Origin: Shewanella sp. Isolate11
GTDB taxonomy: Bacteria > Pseudomonadota > Gammaproteobacteria > Enterobacterales > Shewanellaceae
NCBI RefSeq assembly: GCF_022398315.1
Contig: NZ_JAKEVF010000002.1
Location: forward strand, 719,279-783,278
Length of the DNA: 64,000 nucleotides
Reading direction: 5' to 3'
A program made the position numbers and the translations under genes. Positions 28,114 to 37,155 of the stretch are shown here, in pieces (position 1 is the first letter of the stretch; every line of letters starts with the position of its first letter). The notes below the pieces were generated by a model. It was not told where the DNA came from. It saw only the letters and a program-made list of their open reading frames with translations, and ran no database searches.

Positions 28114-29544
28114 ATGGTTCAACTAAATCAAAATTTTATCAATAGCATAGCCAAAGATATGCCCGCCCATTTATCGATGGACGATTTTATCGCCTATAGC
28201 GCCAAGCCATTAAGACCTTCTATTAGGGTAAACACCCTTAAAATAGCTAGCACAACCTTTGTCCGATTGATGCAAGCCAAAGGTTGGCACTTCGAGGCTA
28301 TCCCCTGGTGCCAAGATGGCTTTTGGGTCACAGCTGCTGAAGATATTCAACTAGGTAACACCATAGAGCACATTCAGGGTTTGTTTTATATTCAAGAAGC
28401 CAGCTCGATGTTGCCTCCTCATGCGCTTTTTCCTGAGGTTATAGACAAGGCAAATGAACTGACACTACTTGATATGGCATCGGCGCCGGGATCAAAAACC
28501 ACCCAACTCGCAGCGATGATGCATAATCAAGGCTTATTGGTTGCCAATGAATACTCATCGAGCCGGGTCAAAGTACTGCATGCAAACGTGCTACGTATGG
28601 GAGTGAAAAACTGCGCCCTAACTCACTTCGATGCAAGGGTTTTTGGTGAATACCTATATGAAACTTTCGATGCTATTTTGCTGGATGCGCCCTGCAGCGG
28701 AGAAGGTACAGTACGAAAAGATCCCGATGCTCTGAAGCACTGGGATTTTTCTGAGATAGAAGCAATTGCTGCGACACAGAAGGACTTAATTGAATCGGCG
28801 TTTCTCGCTCTCAAGCCTGGCGGCAGCCTGGTTTATTCAACCTGCACCTTAAACCAAACAGAAAATCAATCCGTGTGTCAGTACCTTAAACAGCGCTACC
28901 CTAACGCCGTCGAATTTGTGCCGTTAAATAAACTATTTACCGATGCCGATAAAGCCTGTACCCCTGAAGGTTTCTTGCATGTATGGCCGCAAATTTACGA
29001 TAGCGAAGGTTTCTTCGTTGCCAAAATAACCAAAACTGCCTCTGTAGAGCGAGCTAAACCTGAGCCTAAAGCGCAAAAGAACTTTCCTTTTACAGCTGTC
29101 AGTAACAAGCAATCTCAAGCCTTACAAGAATACTTTTCCAGCTTCAATATCGAGCTAAAGCAATACGGCTGTTTAATGCAGCGTGATGATGAGTATTGGC
29201 TGTTCCCTGACAATATTTTGCCTTTGATCGGTAAAATTCGCTTCCAACGGCTCGGAATTAAAGTTGCTGACGGACTTAAAAAAGGTTTTAAAGTTCGACA
29301 CGAGGCCATCACAGCACTAGCCAACGTAGAAGATAGCATCGCACTCGATGAACAACAGGCCAGCGATTTCTTGATGGGCCGCGACATCATGTTAGCGAGC
29401 AAAACTAAGCCTCAAGGCGAAAAAATCGTCTGCTATCAAGATGTCAATTTGGGATTAGTAAAACACTTAGGAAACAAGCTGAAAAACAGCCTACCCAGAG
29501 AGCTGGTCAAAGATAAAATCGCTGCATCCAGCAGCAAACTTTAA
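28114..29544 (+). CDS. rsmF: 16S rRNA m5C1407 methyltransferase RsmF
   Basis: 476 residues, the length of E. coli RsmF/YebU. The SAM site is LDMASAPGSKTTQL. The two cysteines of m5C RNA methyltransferases are seen in DAPCSGEGTVRKDP and STCTLNQTENQS. The C-terminal third is the PUA-like RNA-binding extension found in RsmF but not in RsmB. The ATG lies 90 bases from the divergent SpmAB-like start. Confidence 0.94.
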   Translation: MVQLNQNFINSIAKDMPAHLSMDDFIAYSAKPLRPSIRVNTLKIASTTFVRLMQAKGWHFEAIPWCQDGFWVTAAEDIQLGNTIEHIQGLFYIQEASSMLPPHALFPEVIDKANELTLLDMASAPGSKTTQLAAMMHNQGLLVANEYSSSRVKVLHANVLRMGVKNCALTHFDARVFGEYLYETFDAILLDAPCSGEGTVRKDPDALKHWDFSEIEAIAATQKDLIESAFLALKPGGSLVYSTCTLNQTENQSVCQYLKQRYPNAVEFVPLNKLFTDADKACTPEGFLHVWPQIYDSEGFFVAKITKTASVERAKPEPKAQKNFPFTAVSNKQSQALQEYFSSFNIELKQYGCLMQRDDEYWLFPDNILPLIGKIRFQRLGIKVADGLKKGFKVRHEAITALANVEDSIALDEQQASDFLMGRDIMLASKTKPQGEKIVCYQDVNLGLVKHLGNKLKNSLPRELVKDKIAASSSKL

Positions 29545-29591
29545 TCGCTCGACGAAGCTCTGAATCAAAAATGACTTTAGTTTGCGAGATA

Positions 29592-29611
29592 TCGATAAAG
29601 TACTTTATCGA
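29592..29611. repeat. 20-bp perfect palindrome downstream of rsmF
   Basis: TCGATAAAGTACTTTATCGA, 47 bases after the rsmF stop. There is no T-run, so it is not a standard terminator. It could be an operator or an mRNA 3' hairpin. Confidence 0.5.
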
Positions 29612-29824
29612 AGCTGTGCAGTATTTTAGTGGCTGGACAAAGAAAGCCAATTATCATAAATGTAACTATTTCATTGAGTTTTAAGCGAAGTTAAAGAACA
29701 AAACATGGCTAAGAGTGGTTTGAATTATCCAAGGTTGCCAGTTGCATTGATAAGATCCAATAAACAAATTACTCATATAAAATCGGTTTTTTATGAAAAT
29801 TTATACTGGTTATTTTTTATTCTA

Positions 29825-29855
29825 TTGAGGTGTTTTTTTTTAGCTCGACTACAAT
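29825..29855 (+). promoter_or_regulatory. possible promoter of the candidate small RNA
   Basis: TTGAGG (29825-29830), a 19-base T-rich spacer and TACAAT (29850-29855). This would start transcription near 29862, exactly where the folded RNA begins. The spacer is long, so confidence is moderate. Confidence 0.45.
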
Positions 29856-29861
29856 TTAAGG

Positions 29862-29966
29862 CCTGAGAACGAATTGAGAGAGGGGTTCTCAAACAGTAGC
29901 GCACGGCTCTGCAAAGAGCCATTCCCCTAGACCCAGAACAATTGGAATAGTTTTGGGTCTTTTTTT
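29862..29966 (+). ncRNA. candidate structured small RNA, about 105 nt, own terminator
   Basis: Three hairpins follow each other with no coding frame. Hairpin 1 is TGAGAAC (29864-29870) / GTTCTCA (29885-29891) with a 14-base purine-rich loop. Hairpin 2 is GGCTCT-GCAA-AGAGCC (29905-29920) with a GNRA loop. Hairpin 3 is the 11-bp terminator stem AGACCCAGAAC / GTTTTGGGTCT (29929-29960) ending in a run of U. AGGGG in loop 1 (29881-29885) can pair with CCCCT (29924-29928), suggesting a pseudoknot. No plus-strand gene follows, so it is not a leader. I cannot match it to 6S, CsrB, RyhB, Spot 42 or another RNA I know. Confidence 0.6.
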
Positions 29967-29990
29967 GTCCAGTTGTTGATATAAATGAGT

Positions 29991-30016
29991 AATACCAATC
30001 AGTGTAAGAGCTGCTC
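29991..30016. repeat. solitary left end of the ATACCAATCA repeat family
   Basis: AATACCAATCAGTGTAAGAG matches the left end of the elements at 40671 and 43294. No matching right end is seen before tatD, so this is a remnant. Confidence 0.5.
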
Positions 30017-30064
30017 ACATGCTTGTTAACTGACTTTAAGCACACACTAGCTCCAAGCTAGCAT

Positions 30065-30853
30065 TTATCGCCCAACCAATTTGGCAGCATCTTTAAACAG
30101 ATTGAAAAAGTTATCAGTGGTAGATTGGGCCAACGACTCTAAAGATTCCCCACGCAGTTCTGCCACAAATTCAGCCACATCGCGTACATAGGCAGGTTGG
30201 TTTTCTTGGCCCCGATGAGGAACAGGCGCTAAATAAGGGGCGTCGGTTTCAACCAGTAACCTGTCTTTTGGTACTTTGCGGATAACAGTGCGTAATTCGC
30301 CTGCATTTTTAAAGGTCACAATGCCTGAAACCGAAATATAAAAACCAAGATCAATGGCAGCCTTGGCCATCTCCCAGTTTTCAGTAAAGCAATGCAATAC
30401 ACCGCCTACTTTATCTGCATTTCCCGCTTTCAATAATGCGATAGTGTCTTCTCGTGCATCACGAGTATGTACAATCAGGGGTTTATCAACGTCGACAGCC
30501 AACGCAATCTGCTGCTCAAAACAAGATTGTTGTAGTGCCTTAGTTTCATCGGCATAGAAATAATCTAAGCCGGTCTCACCAATAGCAATCACTTTAGGGT
30601 CTTGAATGTATTGATATAACTCTTGGGTATCCAGACCTTCTTGCACATCTAAAGGGTGCACACCCGCTGACAAAAACACTTGCTCAAATTCTGCCATTTT
30701 CTGCTGCATCGACGTAAAGCCTTTTTGGCGCACATTAACGCAAAGAAAATAGTCGACCCCTCGAGACTTAGCTTGAGATAACAAATGTTGAAGAGAGGCA
30801 TGATCGGGAGCGGCTTTAAGACGATCAAGATGGCAATGTGAATCGATTAACAC
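30065..30853 (-). CDS. TatD-family metal-dependent DNase (YcfH-like)
   Basis: 262 residues from the GTG at 30851-30853, chosen because the family begins VDSHCHLD; an upstream TTG (30865) is less likely. Metal ligands are His6 and His8 of DSHCHLD, with Glu in GETGLDYFY, His in IVHTRDA, His in LHCFTE, and Asp in VETDAPYL. TatD enzymes are Mg-dependent DNases implicated in repair. It is the last gene of the pabC-mltG-tmk-holB-pilZ run, the position of ycfH in E. coli. Confidence 0.92.
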   Translation of the reverse strand: MLIDSHCHLDRLKAAPDHASLQHLLSQAKSRGVDYFLCVNVRQKGFTSMQQKMAEFEQVFLSAGVHPLDVQEGLDTQELYQYIQDPKVIAIGETGLDYFYADETKALQQSCFEQQIALAVDVDKPLIVHTRDAREDTIALLKAGNADKVGGVLHCFTENWEMAKAAIDLGFYISVSGIVTFKNAGELRTVIRKVPKDRLLVETDAPYLAPVPHRGQENQPAYVRDVAEFVAELRGESLESLAQSTTDNFFNLFKDAAKLVGR

Positions 30854-30896
30854 GCAAATATCCAAGTAGGCAACAAAAGAGGCAAAGCATACCTAG

Positions 30897-31223
30897 CTAC
30901 ATGGTACAGGTCAAATCACTGGAGGCCAGTTCCCGCGAAAGCAGGTTTTCAATATGGTGCTTATGTGTCGAGGCATCGGAAACAATTTTGACACCTATTC
31001 CAGCAGGTCTACCACCAGAGGCACCTAAAGGGTTAATCCACACCACTACGCCTAGAAACTCATGCTTTACGGTTGAGCCTGGAAGCTGGTAAGCAATAGA
31101 CAACTCTTGCCCTAAATAATGTGTTTCTGAGGTGGTAACAAATAGCCCTGCCGGCTGGATAAACGGCATATAAGCGCGATACAGCTGATGTAATGTATCA
31201 AAATTAACTACAATATCGACCAT
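30897..31223 (-). CDS. pilZ: PilZ domain protein (type IV pilus assembly PilZ)
   Basis: 108 residues forming a single short PilZ domain (FVTTSETHYLGQELSIAYQLP through VVWINPLGASGGRPAGIGVKI). The canonical c-di-GMP-binding RxxxR motif is absent, as in true PilZ of the type IV pilus, which binds PilB rather than the nucleotide. Its place between holB and tatD is conserved in pilus-bearing Gammaproteobacteria. The product is cytoplasmic. Confidence 0.9.
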   Translation of the reverse strand: MVDIVVNFDTLHQLYRAYMPFIQPAGLFVTTSETHYLGQELSIAYQLPGSTVKHEFLGVVVWINPLGASGGRPAGIGVKIVSDASTHKHHIENLLSRELASSDLTCTM

Positions 31224-31229
31224 GTATTT

Positions 31230-32147
31230 TTAACTTTTATTTAGCGACTGATATTCTAAGATAAACGATTGAAATATAGCCATATAATTCATATTCGGCA
31301 TCATACTCAATTCGTGATACGTTGTCATAACTTTAGCTGCAAAGTCACTTATCTTAGCGTTAATTAATGCATCGGCACTTTTCTGCTTAATGAGTTTTTG
31401 TCGTAAGACAAGATACAAAACTTTAAGCGCATCAGAAACTTGCTTTTGATCTATATTAGATAAACTAGCACAGAGGTGTCCAGACGACAAACTTTGTACC
31501 CACTGTTTTCTAAGATGAATTAAATCGGCGTAACGTTCTGATTGTAATGCCGATAATAACTCAGTTGGGCCCCCCATAACAGGTAAACACCAAGTGACAT
31601 CGGCAGATAATTGATGATGCTGTTGTAGCCATTGCTGAATTTCTGCAATGTTGGGCAACTTGAAATGTAACCGCTGACAACGGCTACTTATGGTCGCTAC
31701 TAGGCGTCCAGGGGTATCCGTTTGCAATAACAACAAGGTATCTTTACCTGGTTCTTCCAACGTTTTTAACAGCGCGTTGGCTGCCGCGGTATTTAACCGC
31801 TCAGCATGATAGATAATGGCAACCCGTTTACCGCCCTGCTGAGCCGTTGCAGTCAAGCTTTGGCACAATTCACGTATTTGATCGACCTTGATTTGATTAC
31901 CGTCCGCCTCAACTACATAAAAATCGGGGTGACTGCCTGCAGCGAAAAGCTGACAAGGTTTACATTGACCACAAGCGCCAGTGCTTTCGGGGCTTAAACA
32001 CAATGCCAATTTCGCTAAGGTTTGCGTTAGTTCAATTCCACCATAGCCTTGGTGCATCCCAACAAGATAAGCATGGCCCTGTAATCCACTATTTAGCTGT
32101 TGACTAAATTGGGCAATCACAGCTTGATGCCAAGGGATCACATTCAT
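31230..32147 (-). CDS. holB: DNA polymerase III delta-prime subunit
   Basis: Clamp-loader subunit, about 305 residues. The N-terminal AAA+ fold carries the zinc cysteines CGQCKPC near residues 58-64. The P-loop is degenerate, as expected for delta-prime, and the conserved NALLKTLEEPG and SRCQRL motifs are present. The ATG at 32145-32147 is a good start; a GTG two codons earlier (32153) would overlap the tmk stop in the GTGA arrangement. It sits inside the tmk-holB-pilZ-tatD run. Confidence 0.92.
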   Translation of the reverse strand: MNVIPWHQAVIAQFSQQLNSGLQGHAYLVGMHQGYGGIELTQTLAKLALCLSPESTGACGQCKPCQLFAAGSHPDFYVVEADGNQIKVDQIRELCQSLTATAQQGGKRVAIIYHAERLNTAAANALLKTLEEPGKDTLLLLQTDTPGRLVATISSRCQRLHFKLPNIAEIQQWLQQHHQLSADVTWCLPVMGGPTELLSALQSERYADLIHLRKQWVQSLSSGHLCASLSNIDQKQVSDALKVLYLVLRQKLIKQKSADALINAKISDFAAKVMTTYHELSMMPNMNYMAIFQSFILEYQSLNKS

Positions 32148-32149
32148 TT

Positions 32150-32779
32150 TCACCAGCCTTGCTGTTGCAGCACAGTCAAAATGGCTTGATGAACATCAGC
32201 CATCTCTTGGCTAGCATCAATAACAAAGATTGAATCATCTTGTTCGGCAAGGCTGAGATAAGTTGCACGAGCTCGCTGGAAGAAACTGATATCCTGTTGC
32301 TCGATCCTGTCTAATGCGCCGCGTTTAGCCGCACGTTGCAAGCCCTGCACAGGGTCAATATCGAGATAGAGTGTCAGATCAGGTTTGAAACCTTTAAGCG
32401 TAGCGGCACTCACAGTTGCCACTAGCGGCATCAAATCACGTCCACCGCCTTGATAGGCTAAGGAAGATAAATCGTGTCTATCTCCTAGCACCCAACTTCC
32501 AGTTTTTAACGCAGGCTTAATGACATTAGCCACCAGCTGCGCTCTTGCGGCATAAATCAACAAACATTCCGCTTCGTCACATAAGGGATCGCTTGGTTCA
32601 GCAATTTTAACGAGGTCACGAATCTTCTCTGCTAGCGGCGTACCACCAGGCTCGCGGGTACATATAGGAGCCTGCCCTATCTGCTTTTCAATAAAATCTC
32701 GAACCAAAGCGATGGCACTCGATTTACCGGCTCCCTCTAATCCCTCAATAACGATAAATTTTGCGCTGGGTTGACTCAT
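32150..32779 (-). CDS. tmk: thymidylate kinase
   Basis: Phosphorylates dTMP to dTDP. 209 residues with the P-loop [10 protein letters not shown] at about 12-21, the [11 protein letters not shown] substrate motif, and a LID region with basic residues ([10 protein letters not shown]). The start overlaps the mltG stop by four bases (ATGA), so the two are translationally coupled. Confidence 0.95.
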   Translation of the reverse strand: MSQPSAKFIVIEGLEGAGKSSAIALVRDFIEKQIGQAPICTREPGGTPLAEKIRDLVKIAEPSDPLCDEAECLLIYAARAQLVANVIKPALKTGSWVLGDRHDLSSLAYQGGGRDLMPLVATVSAATLKGFKPDLTLYLDIDPVQGLQRAAKRGALDRIEQQDISFFQRARATYLSLAEQDDSIFVIDASQEMADVHQAILTVLQQQGW

Positions 32780-33783
32780 CGATTTCTCTGATATTTATCT
32801 ACGGCACGATTGTGCTCTGTTAATGTTTTTGAAAATGTATGGCTACCATCATTTTTAGACACAAAGTAAAGGTAATCTACCTCGGCAGGATGTGCAGCCG
32901 CCGCCAAAGACGCTCCACTTGGCGCAGCTATTGGTGTAGGGGTTAAGCCATTGATACGATAGGTATTGTAGGGCGTTTTTTTCAATAAATCTTTACGGGT
33001 AATATTACCTTGATAGTTATCGCCCATGCCATAAATCACCGTAGGATCTGTTTGAAGGCGCATATTTTTTCGAAGCCGATTAGTAAACACCGCCGAGATC
33101 CAAGGACGCTCGCTCGCTTGTCCTGTCTCTTTCTCGATAATCGATGCCATAATCAATAACTCATAAGGCGAGGTAAGTGGAATGTTTTTATCTCGACCTT
33201 GCCAAGCCTTATCTAACTCGGTTTGCATTTTCAGATAGCTTTGCTCAACGATAACTTTAATGTCATCGCCGGCTACATAATGGTAAGTATCTGGATAAAA
33301 CTTGCCTTCTGGTAAACCCGATGTATCACCGTGCTGGGTGAGCACCTGATTAAATACATCATCCTGCCATTTAAGTCTGGGTAATTGCTGCAGAACTTGC
33401 CGCCACTCTTTAATTGTCTGCCCTTCGATGAGCGTCACGGCGAACACCATCTCACGGCCTTGATTCAATTTATCGAGTAAACTACTTACCGTGTCTTCTG
33501 GAGTAATTTGATATAAACCTGAACGAATATGCGCTAACTCAGGCTTGAGTTTCACTAATAGCTTTAGCTTCCAAACATCATCTAGTACGCCGCGCTGAAC
33601 TAGCCCATTGGCCATCTGTATAAAGGAACTACCGCGTTTAACCTCGAACTCTTGTGTTGTGCTGATCTTTAGCGGTGATTGACTGTAACTTATCACCGTT
33701 TGATAGCCCCATAACAGGCCTACCCCGGCTAAGGTTAATAGCGTTAGCATCGCCCCCAGCAAATTGACTAATGGTTTTTTCAT
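32776..33783 (-). CDS. mltG: endolytic murein transglycosylase MltG (YceG)
   Basis: Inner-membrane enzyme that cleaves nascent glycan strands and sets their length. 335 residues: one N-terminal membrane span (about 8-28), a LysM-like region, and the YceG catalytic domain with the active-site Glu in IIEKETGQ. The conserved NRL...[10 protein letters not shown] motif follows. The start overlaps pabC by four bases. Confidence 0.94.
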   Translation of the reverse strand: MKKPLVNLLGAMLTLLTLAGVGLLWGYQTVISYSQSPLKISTTQEFEVKRGSSFIQMANGLVQRGVLDDVWKLKLLVKLKPELAHIRSGLYQITPEDTVSSLLDKLNQGREMVFAVTLIEGQTIKEWRQVLQQLPRLKWQDDVFNQVLTQHGDTSGLPEGKFYPDTYHYVAGDDIKVIVEQSYLKMQTELDKAWQGRDKNIPLTSPYELLIMASIIEKETGQASERPWISAVFTNRLRKNMRLQTDPTVIYGMGDNYQGNITRKDLLKKTPYNTYRINGLTPTPIAAPSGASLAAAAHPAEVDYLYFVSKNDGSHTFSKTLTEHNRAVDKYQRNR

Positions 33784-34613
33784 AAAGATAAACTTAAATC
33801 CGTTTGTATTTTCCTTGAGATATCACTCATTGCATATTGGATTTGATCAATACGCTTAATCGCTACCACACCAAACAAACTGTTGGAGATCAAGGCCTGT
33901 TCAAATTGAGTCAATTCAGCGTAGGCAATATCGCGGCACTCTAAATTAAAGCCTGACTCAATCAAATAATAAAAAAGTTGTTCACGCATCACACCGGCAA
34001 CACCTGAATGGCTCTGTGCTGGCGTCACGACCGTTTTACCTTTGATAAAGAAGATATTCGCCATCGAAGATTCAACTAGGTTACCCTGGCAATCAAGTAC
34101 CAGCCAATCATCAAAATCTTGATTAAGAGGTTCTGAGCGGAGCAATACTTGCTCTAAACGATTTAGGTGCTTCATCCCAGCAAGGCGAGGCTGACGACTA
34201 AGCTGCACAGGATTACTTTGCAGCGTAATCCCTTGAGCTTGCCAGTCTCGATAATGAGCAGGTATGTCATGCACCGACAACACTTCTGTTATTAATGCAT
34301 CATTTGGCGGCAAGTAACCACGGCCCCCTACACCACGGCTCAGCAACAGCTTAATGCAGCCATCATGGCCACCGTCGGCAACGTAACGCTCAGCCACCTG
34401 CTGAATTAACCCTAAAAGTTCCGAACTCGGCTGCCACTCTATGCCAAGACGTTGAGCACTTTGGGCCAAACGCGCTAAGTGCACATCGAGAAATAACACG
34501 CCCTGTTTCGAGCAGCGCATTGTCGCAAACAGACCATCTCCGTACGCTAACCCTCTATCGAATGCAGAGACGCTATCTTGTGCAATGCCGTTAACCCAAA
34601 CATCTATAGACAT
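33780..34613 (-). CDS. pabC: aminodeoxychorismate lyase
   Basis: PLP enzyme releasing p-aminobenzoate from aminodeoxychorismate in folate synthesis. 277 residues, fold type IV, with the PLP lysine in AGMKHLNRLEQ near residue 141 and the phosphate-binding SNSLFGV near the C-terminus. The start overlaps the dcd stop by one base (TAATG). In E. coli pabC directly follows fabF; here it lies 26 kb from fabF and heads the mltG-tmk-holB run. Confidence 0.92.
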   Translation of the reverse strand: MSIDVWVNGIAQDSVSAFDRGLAYGDGLFATMRCSKQGVLFLDVHLARLAQSAQRLGIEWQPSSELLGLIQQVAERYVADGGHDGCIKLLLSRGVGGRGYLPPNDALITEVLSVHDIPAHYRDWQAQGITLQSNPVQLSRQPRLAGMKHLNRLEQVLLRSEPLNQDFDDWLVLDCQGNLVESSMANIFFIKGKTVVTPAQSHSGVAGVMREQLFYYLIESGFNLECRDIAYAELTQFEQALISNSLFGVVAIKRIDQIQYAMSDISRKIQTDLSLSL

Positions 34614-35197
34614 TAGCTGTCCTGACTTATCCGGCTAGCAACCGCTTCTTGCTGGTCACGGTATTTGGCGCTGGCACGTTTATTATAGGGACGAGCCACT
34701 GGCGAATTTAAACGTTCGAAGTTTAATGCCCCTATGGTCATCATCGGACGCAGTGCCAGCGGTAATTTACCGCTATTGTAAAATTCCAATACAATTTTAC
34801 CCTGCCAACCCGGATCGATTCGATGAGCAGTAACATGCACCATAAGGCCTAATCTGGCCAACGAAGAACGCCCATCGAGCCAGCCAACTATATCCGATGG
34901 TAAAGTGACATTTTCATGGGTTACCGCCAAGGCGAGTTCCCCTGGATGCAGGAAGAAAGCTTCCCCTTCGGCAATCACAATTTTATCGCTCATCACTCTA
35001 TCGAGTGCCGCTTGTACTTCTGCGCTGGGGCCGCTTAAATCAATAAAAGGAGCCGTATGGTCTTGAAATACGCGAAACTGATCACCTAGCTTAACATCCA
35101 CACTTACACCACTGATGGCATCGGCTGCGGGACGCGGCTCAATAACAATAGTGCCGTCATCTAAACATGCTTCAATCTCTAAATCGGTCAAACGCAT
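34613..35197 (-). CDS. dcd: dCTP deaminase
   Basis: Converts dCTP to dUTP, feeding thymidylate synthesis. 194 residues, trimeric dUTPase fold. The key motif [16 protein letters not shown] (about 111-126) contains the catalytic Ser/Arg stretch, and [15 protein letters not shown] follows. It fits with tmk two genes downstream (dTTP supply). The gap to udk is 40 bases. Confidence 0.95.
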   Translation of the reverse strand: MRLTDLEIEACLDDGTIVIEPRPAADAISGVSVDVKLGDQFRVFQDHTAPFIDLSGPSAEVQAALDRVMSDKIVIAEGEAFFLHPGELALAVTHENVTLPSDIVGWLDGRSSLARLGLMVHVTAHRIDPGWQGKIVLEFYNSGKLPLALRPMMTIGALNFERLNSPVARPYNKRASAKYRDQQEAVASRISQDS

Positions 35198-35237
35198 CTC
35201 AATTTAACTCCTAAAATAAATTTCTTATCCGGCTAAA

Positions 35238-35873
35238 TTATTTGACTAATAGGTGCTGAATTCTGGCTTTTAAGATGTCCGTTGCAATTCGATTTTTACC
35301 ACCACGAGGTACGATAATATCAGCGTACTGTTTTGATGGGTCGATAAATTGCAGGAACATCGGCCTCACCGTTTGGGTATATTGCTGCATCACCGACTCC
35401 ATGGTTCTGCCCCGCTCTGCAACATCGCGAGATAAACGACGCATAAAACAGATATCTAAAGGCGTATCCATAAACACGCTGGCATCCATTATTTCTCTTA
35501 GCCTAGGATCCGTCAGCAACAAGATCCCTTCGAGAATAATCACCTTCTTAGGTGTCAGGGTTTCCGTCTCAGCCAAACGAGTGTGTTCGGTATAACTGTA
35601 CTGTGGAATTTCAACCGCTTGGCCATTTTTTAGCGCATCGAGATGTTCACACAATAGCGGATGATCAAGGGCTTTGGGGTGATCATAATTGGTCAACACC
35701 CTCTGTTCCATCGACAGATGGCTCTGATCTTTGTAATACGCATCTTCGGCTATGACCGCGATTTGGTCCGTGCCCAAATCACGACATAACTCTTCGTAAA
35801 TAGTTTTAGCAATTAAACTCTTACCTGAAGCAGACGCGCCAGCAATACCAATAATCACACATTGCGATTTCAT
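35238..35873 (-). CDS. udk: uridine kinase
   Basis: Phosphorylates uridine and cytidine in pyrimidine salvage. 211 residues with the P-loop [14 protein letters not shown] at 9-22, the AEDAYYKD substrate loop and the [12 protein letters not shown] motif. Nine bases separate it from apbC. E. coli has the same apbC-udk-dcd neighbourhood. Confidence 0.95.
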   Translation of the reverse strand: MKSQCVIIGIAGASASGKSLIAKTIYEELCRDLGTDQIAVIAEDAYYKDQSHLSMEQRVLTNYDHPKALDHPLLCEHLDALKNGQAVEIPQYSYTEHTRLAETETLTPKKVIILEGILLLTDPRLREIMDASVFMDTPLDICFMRRLSRDVAERGRTMESVMQQYTQTVRPMFLQFIDPSKQYADIIVPRGGKNRIATDILKARIQHLLVK

Positions 35874-35882
35874 GCTTAACCC

Positions 35883-36995
35883 TTACTCATCATCTGAAAT
35901 TGAAATTGAAACTGCACTTTGTGTTTGAGTTAAGGCTAGTTGCGCACCGACTTTACGCGCAATAGCAAGATAAAGCTGAGATACTGGACCTTCAGGATCT
36001 GCAACCACTGTAGGAGTGCCGTTATCGACATCCTCACGAATATTGAGCTTAAGTGGCAATTGCCCCAGTAACGGCACCTGGTAGCGTTCAGCAATTTTTG
36101 CGCCGCCATCTTGTCCAAAGGGATGCTCTTTATGACCGCATTCGCTGCACAGATGAAAGCTCATATTCTCGACGATACCCAGTACTGGAATATTCACTTT
36201 TTGGAACATGCTGATGCCTTTCTTAGCATCGGCAAGAGCAATATCTTGTGGCGTAGTGACAATCACGGCACCGCTCACAGGCACTTTTTGTGAAAGGGTC
36301 AGCTGAATGTCACCCGTTCCTGGAGGCATATCAATAATGAGGTAATCCAGCTCAGGCCAGAGAGTTTCGTTAAGCAATTGTGCCAAGGCGCCAGCCGCCA
36401 TTGGACCACGCCATACTGCCGCTTCATCACCGCCAAGCATAAAGCCGATAGATTGTGCGCTAATGCCGTGGGCTTTTGCAGCGGTCATCATTTTGCCATC
36501 TGGAGAAACCGGATTAAAGTCAGGTACACCTAACATGATAGGGATTGATGGGCCGTAGATATCGGCATCTAATATGCCCACTTTTGCACCTTCCGCCGCT
36601 AAGGCTAAGGCTAAATTGACCGAAGTGGTTGATTTACCAACTCCCCCCTTACCAGATGAAACAGCGATCACTTGCTTGATGTTAGGAAGTGGCTCAACAG
36701 CCCCAGATGAAATCGTTGCGGCCTGAAAATCAATCTCACATTCGACTTCATCAATTTCATCGAGTACAGCAAGTTTATGAGTGATCGCCATAACCGTATC
36801 GCGATATTGACTCTGACAAGGATAGGGATAACACAACCCAAGTTGTAATCGCTTACCTTCAATATCCAACTTAGTCACACAGCCTGCCGAGACTAAACCT
36901 TGATGTAAATATGGATCTTGATATGCATCTAAAATGGCCAAAACCGGCCCGAGAAGATCATCGCTAAGATGATAATTCTGAGAAGCTGAAGACAA
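35883..36995 (-). CDS. apbC: Mrp/ApbC-type Fe-S cluster carrier ATPase
   Basis: 370 residues. An N-terminal MIP18/DUF59-like domain (1-95) is followed by a P-loop NTPase with the deviant Walker A SGKGGVGKST at 114-123. The Fe-S-binding CxxC is at Cys283/Cys286. The family delivers Fe-S clusters to apo-proteins. It heads the apbC-udk-dcd-pabC run and is divergent from metG, the E. coli layout. Confidence 0.94.
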   Translation of the reverse strand: MSSASQNYHLSDDLLGPVLAILDAYQDPYLHQGLVSAGCVTKLDIEGKRLQLGLCYPYPCQSQYRDTVMAITHKLAVLDEIDEVECEIDFQAATISSGAVEPLPNIKQVIAVSSGKGGVGKSTTSVNLALALAAEGAKVGILDADIYGPSIPIMLGVPDFNPVSPDGKMMTAAKAHGISAQSIGFMLGGDEAAVWRGPMAAGALAQLLNETLWPELDYLIIDMPPGTGDIQLTLSQKVPVSGAVIVTTPQDIALADAKKGISMFQKVNIPVLGIVENMSFHLCSECGHKEHPFGQDGGAKIAERYQVPLLGQLPLKLNIREDVDNGTPTVVADPEGPVSQLYLAIARKVGAQLALTQTQSAVSISISDDE

Positions 36996-37155
36996 AACGA
37001 CTACCCCTAAAAATTAATTTGGCTAAGTGTATCAGAAATTCTAACAGCATTCGGCTAGATTTAGCTCAGTTAAAGCAGCTTTTAATGAAACTTTTGCGAT
37101 GATCGGTTAGTATCTATGCCATTCTTTTTGGGCACTTAACTGATTTTGAGACAAG

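Noticed and set aside
29791..30045. 84-codon minus-strand frame across the small-RNA region
   Set aside because: It runs antisense through three hairpins and a terminator, has no ribosome site and its codon content is unlike the neighbours.
29991..30060. Complete MITE next to tatD
   Set aside because: Only the left end is recognisable; no matching right end before the gene.
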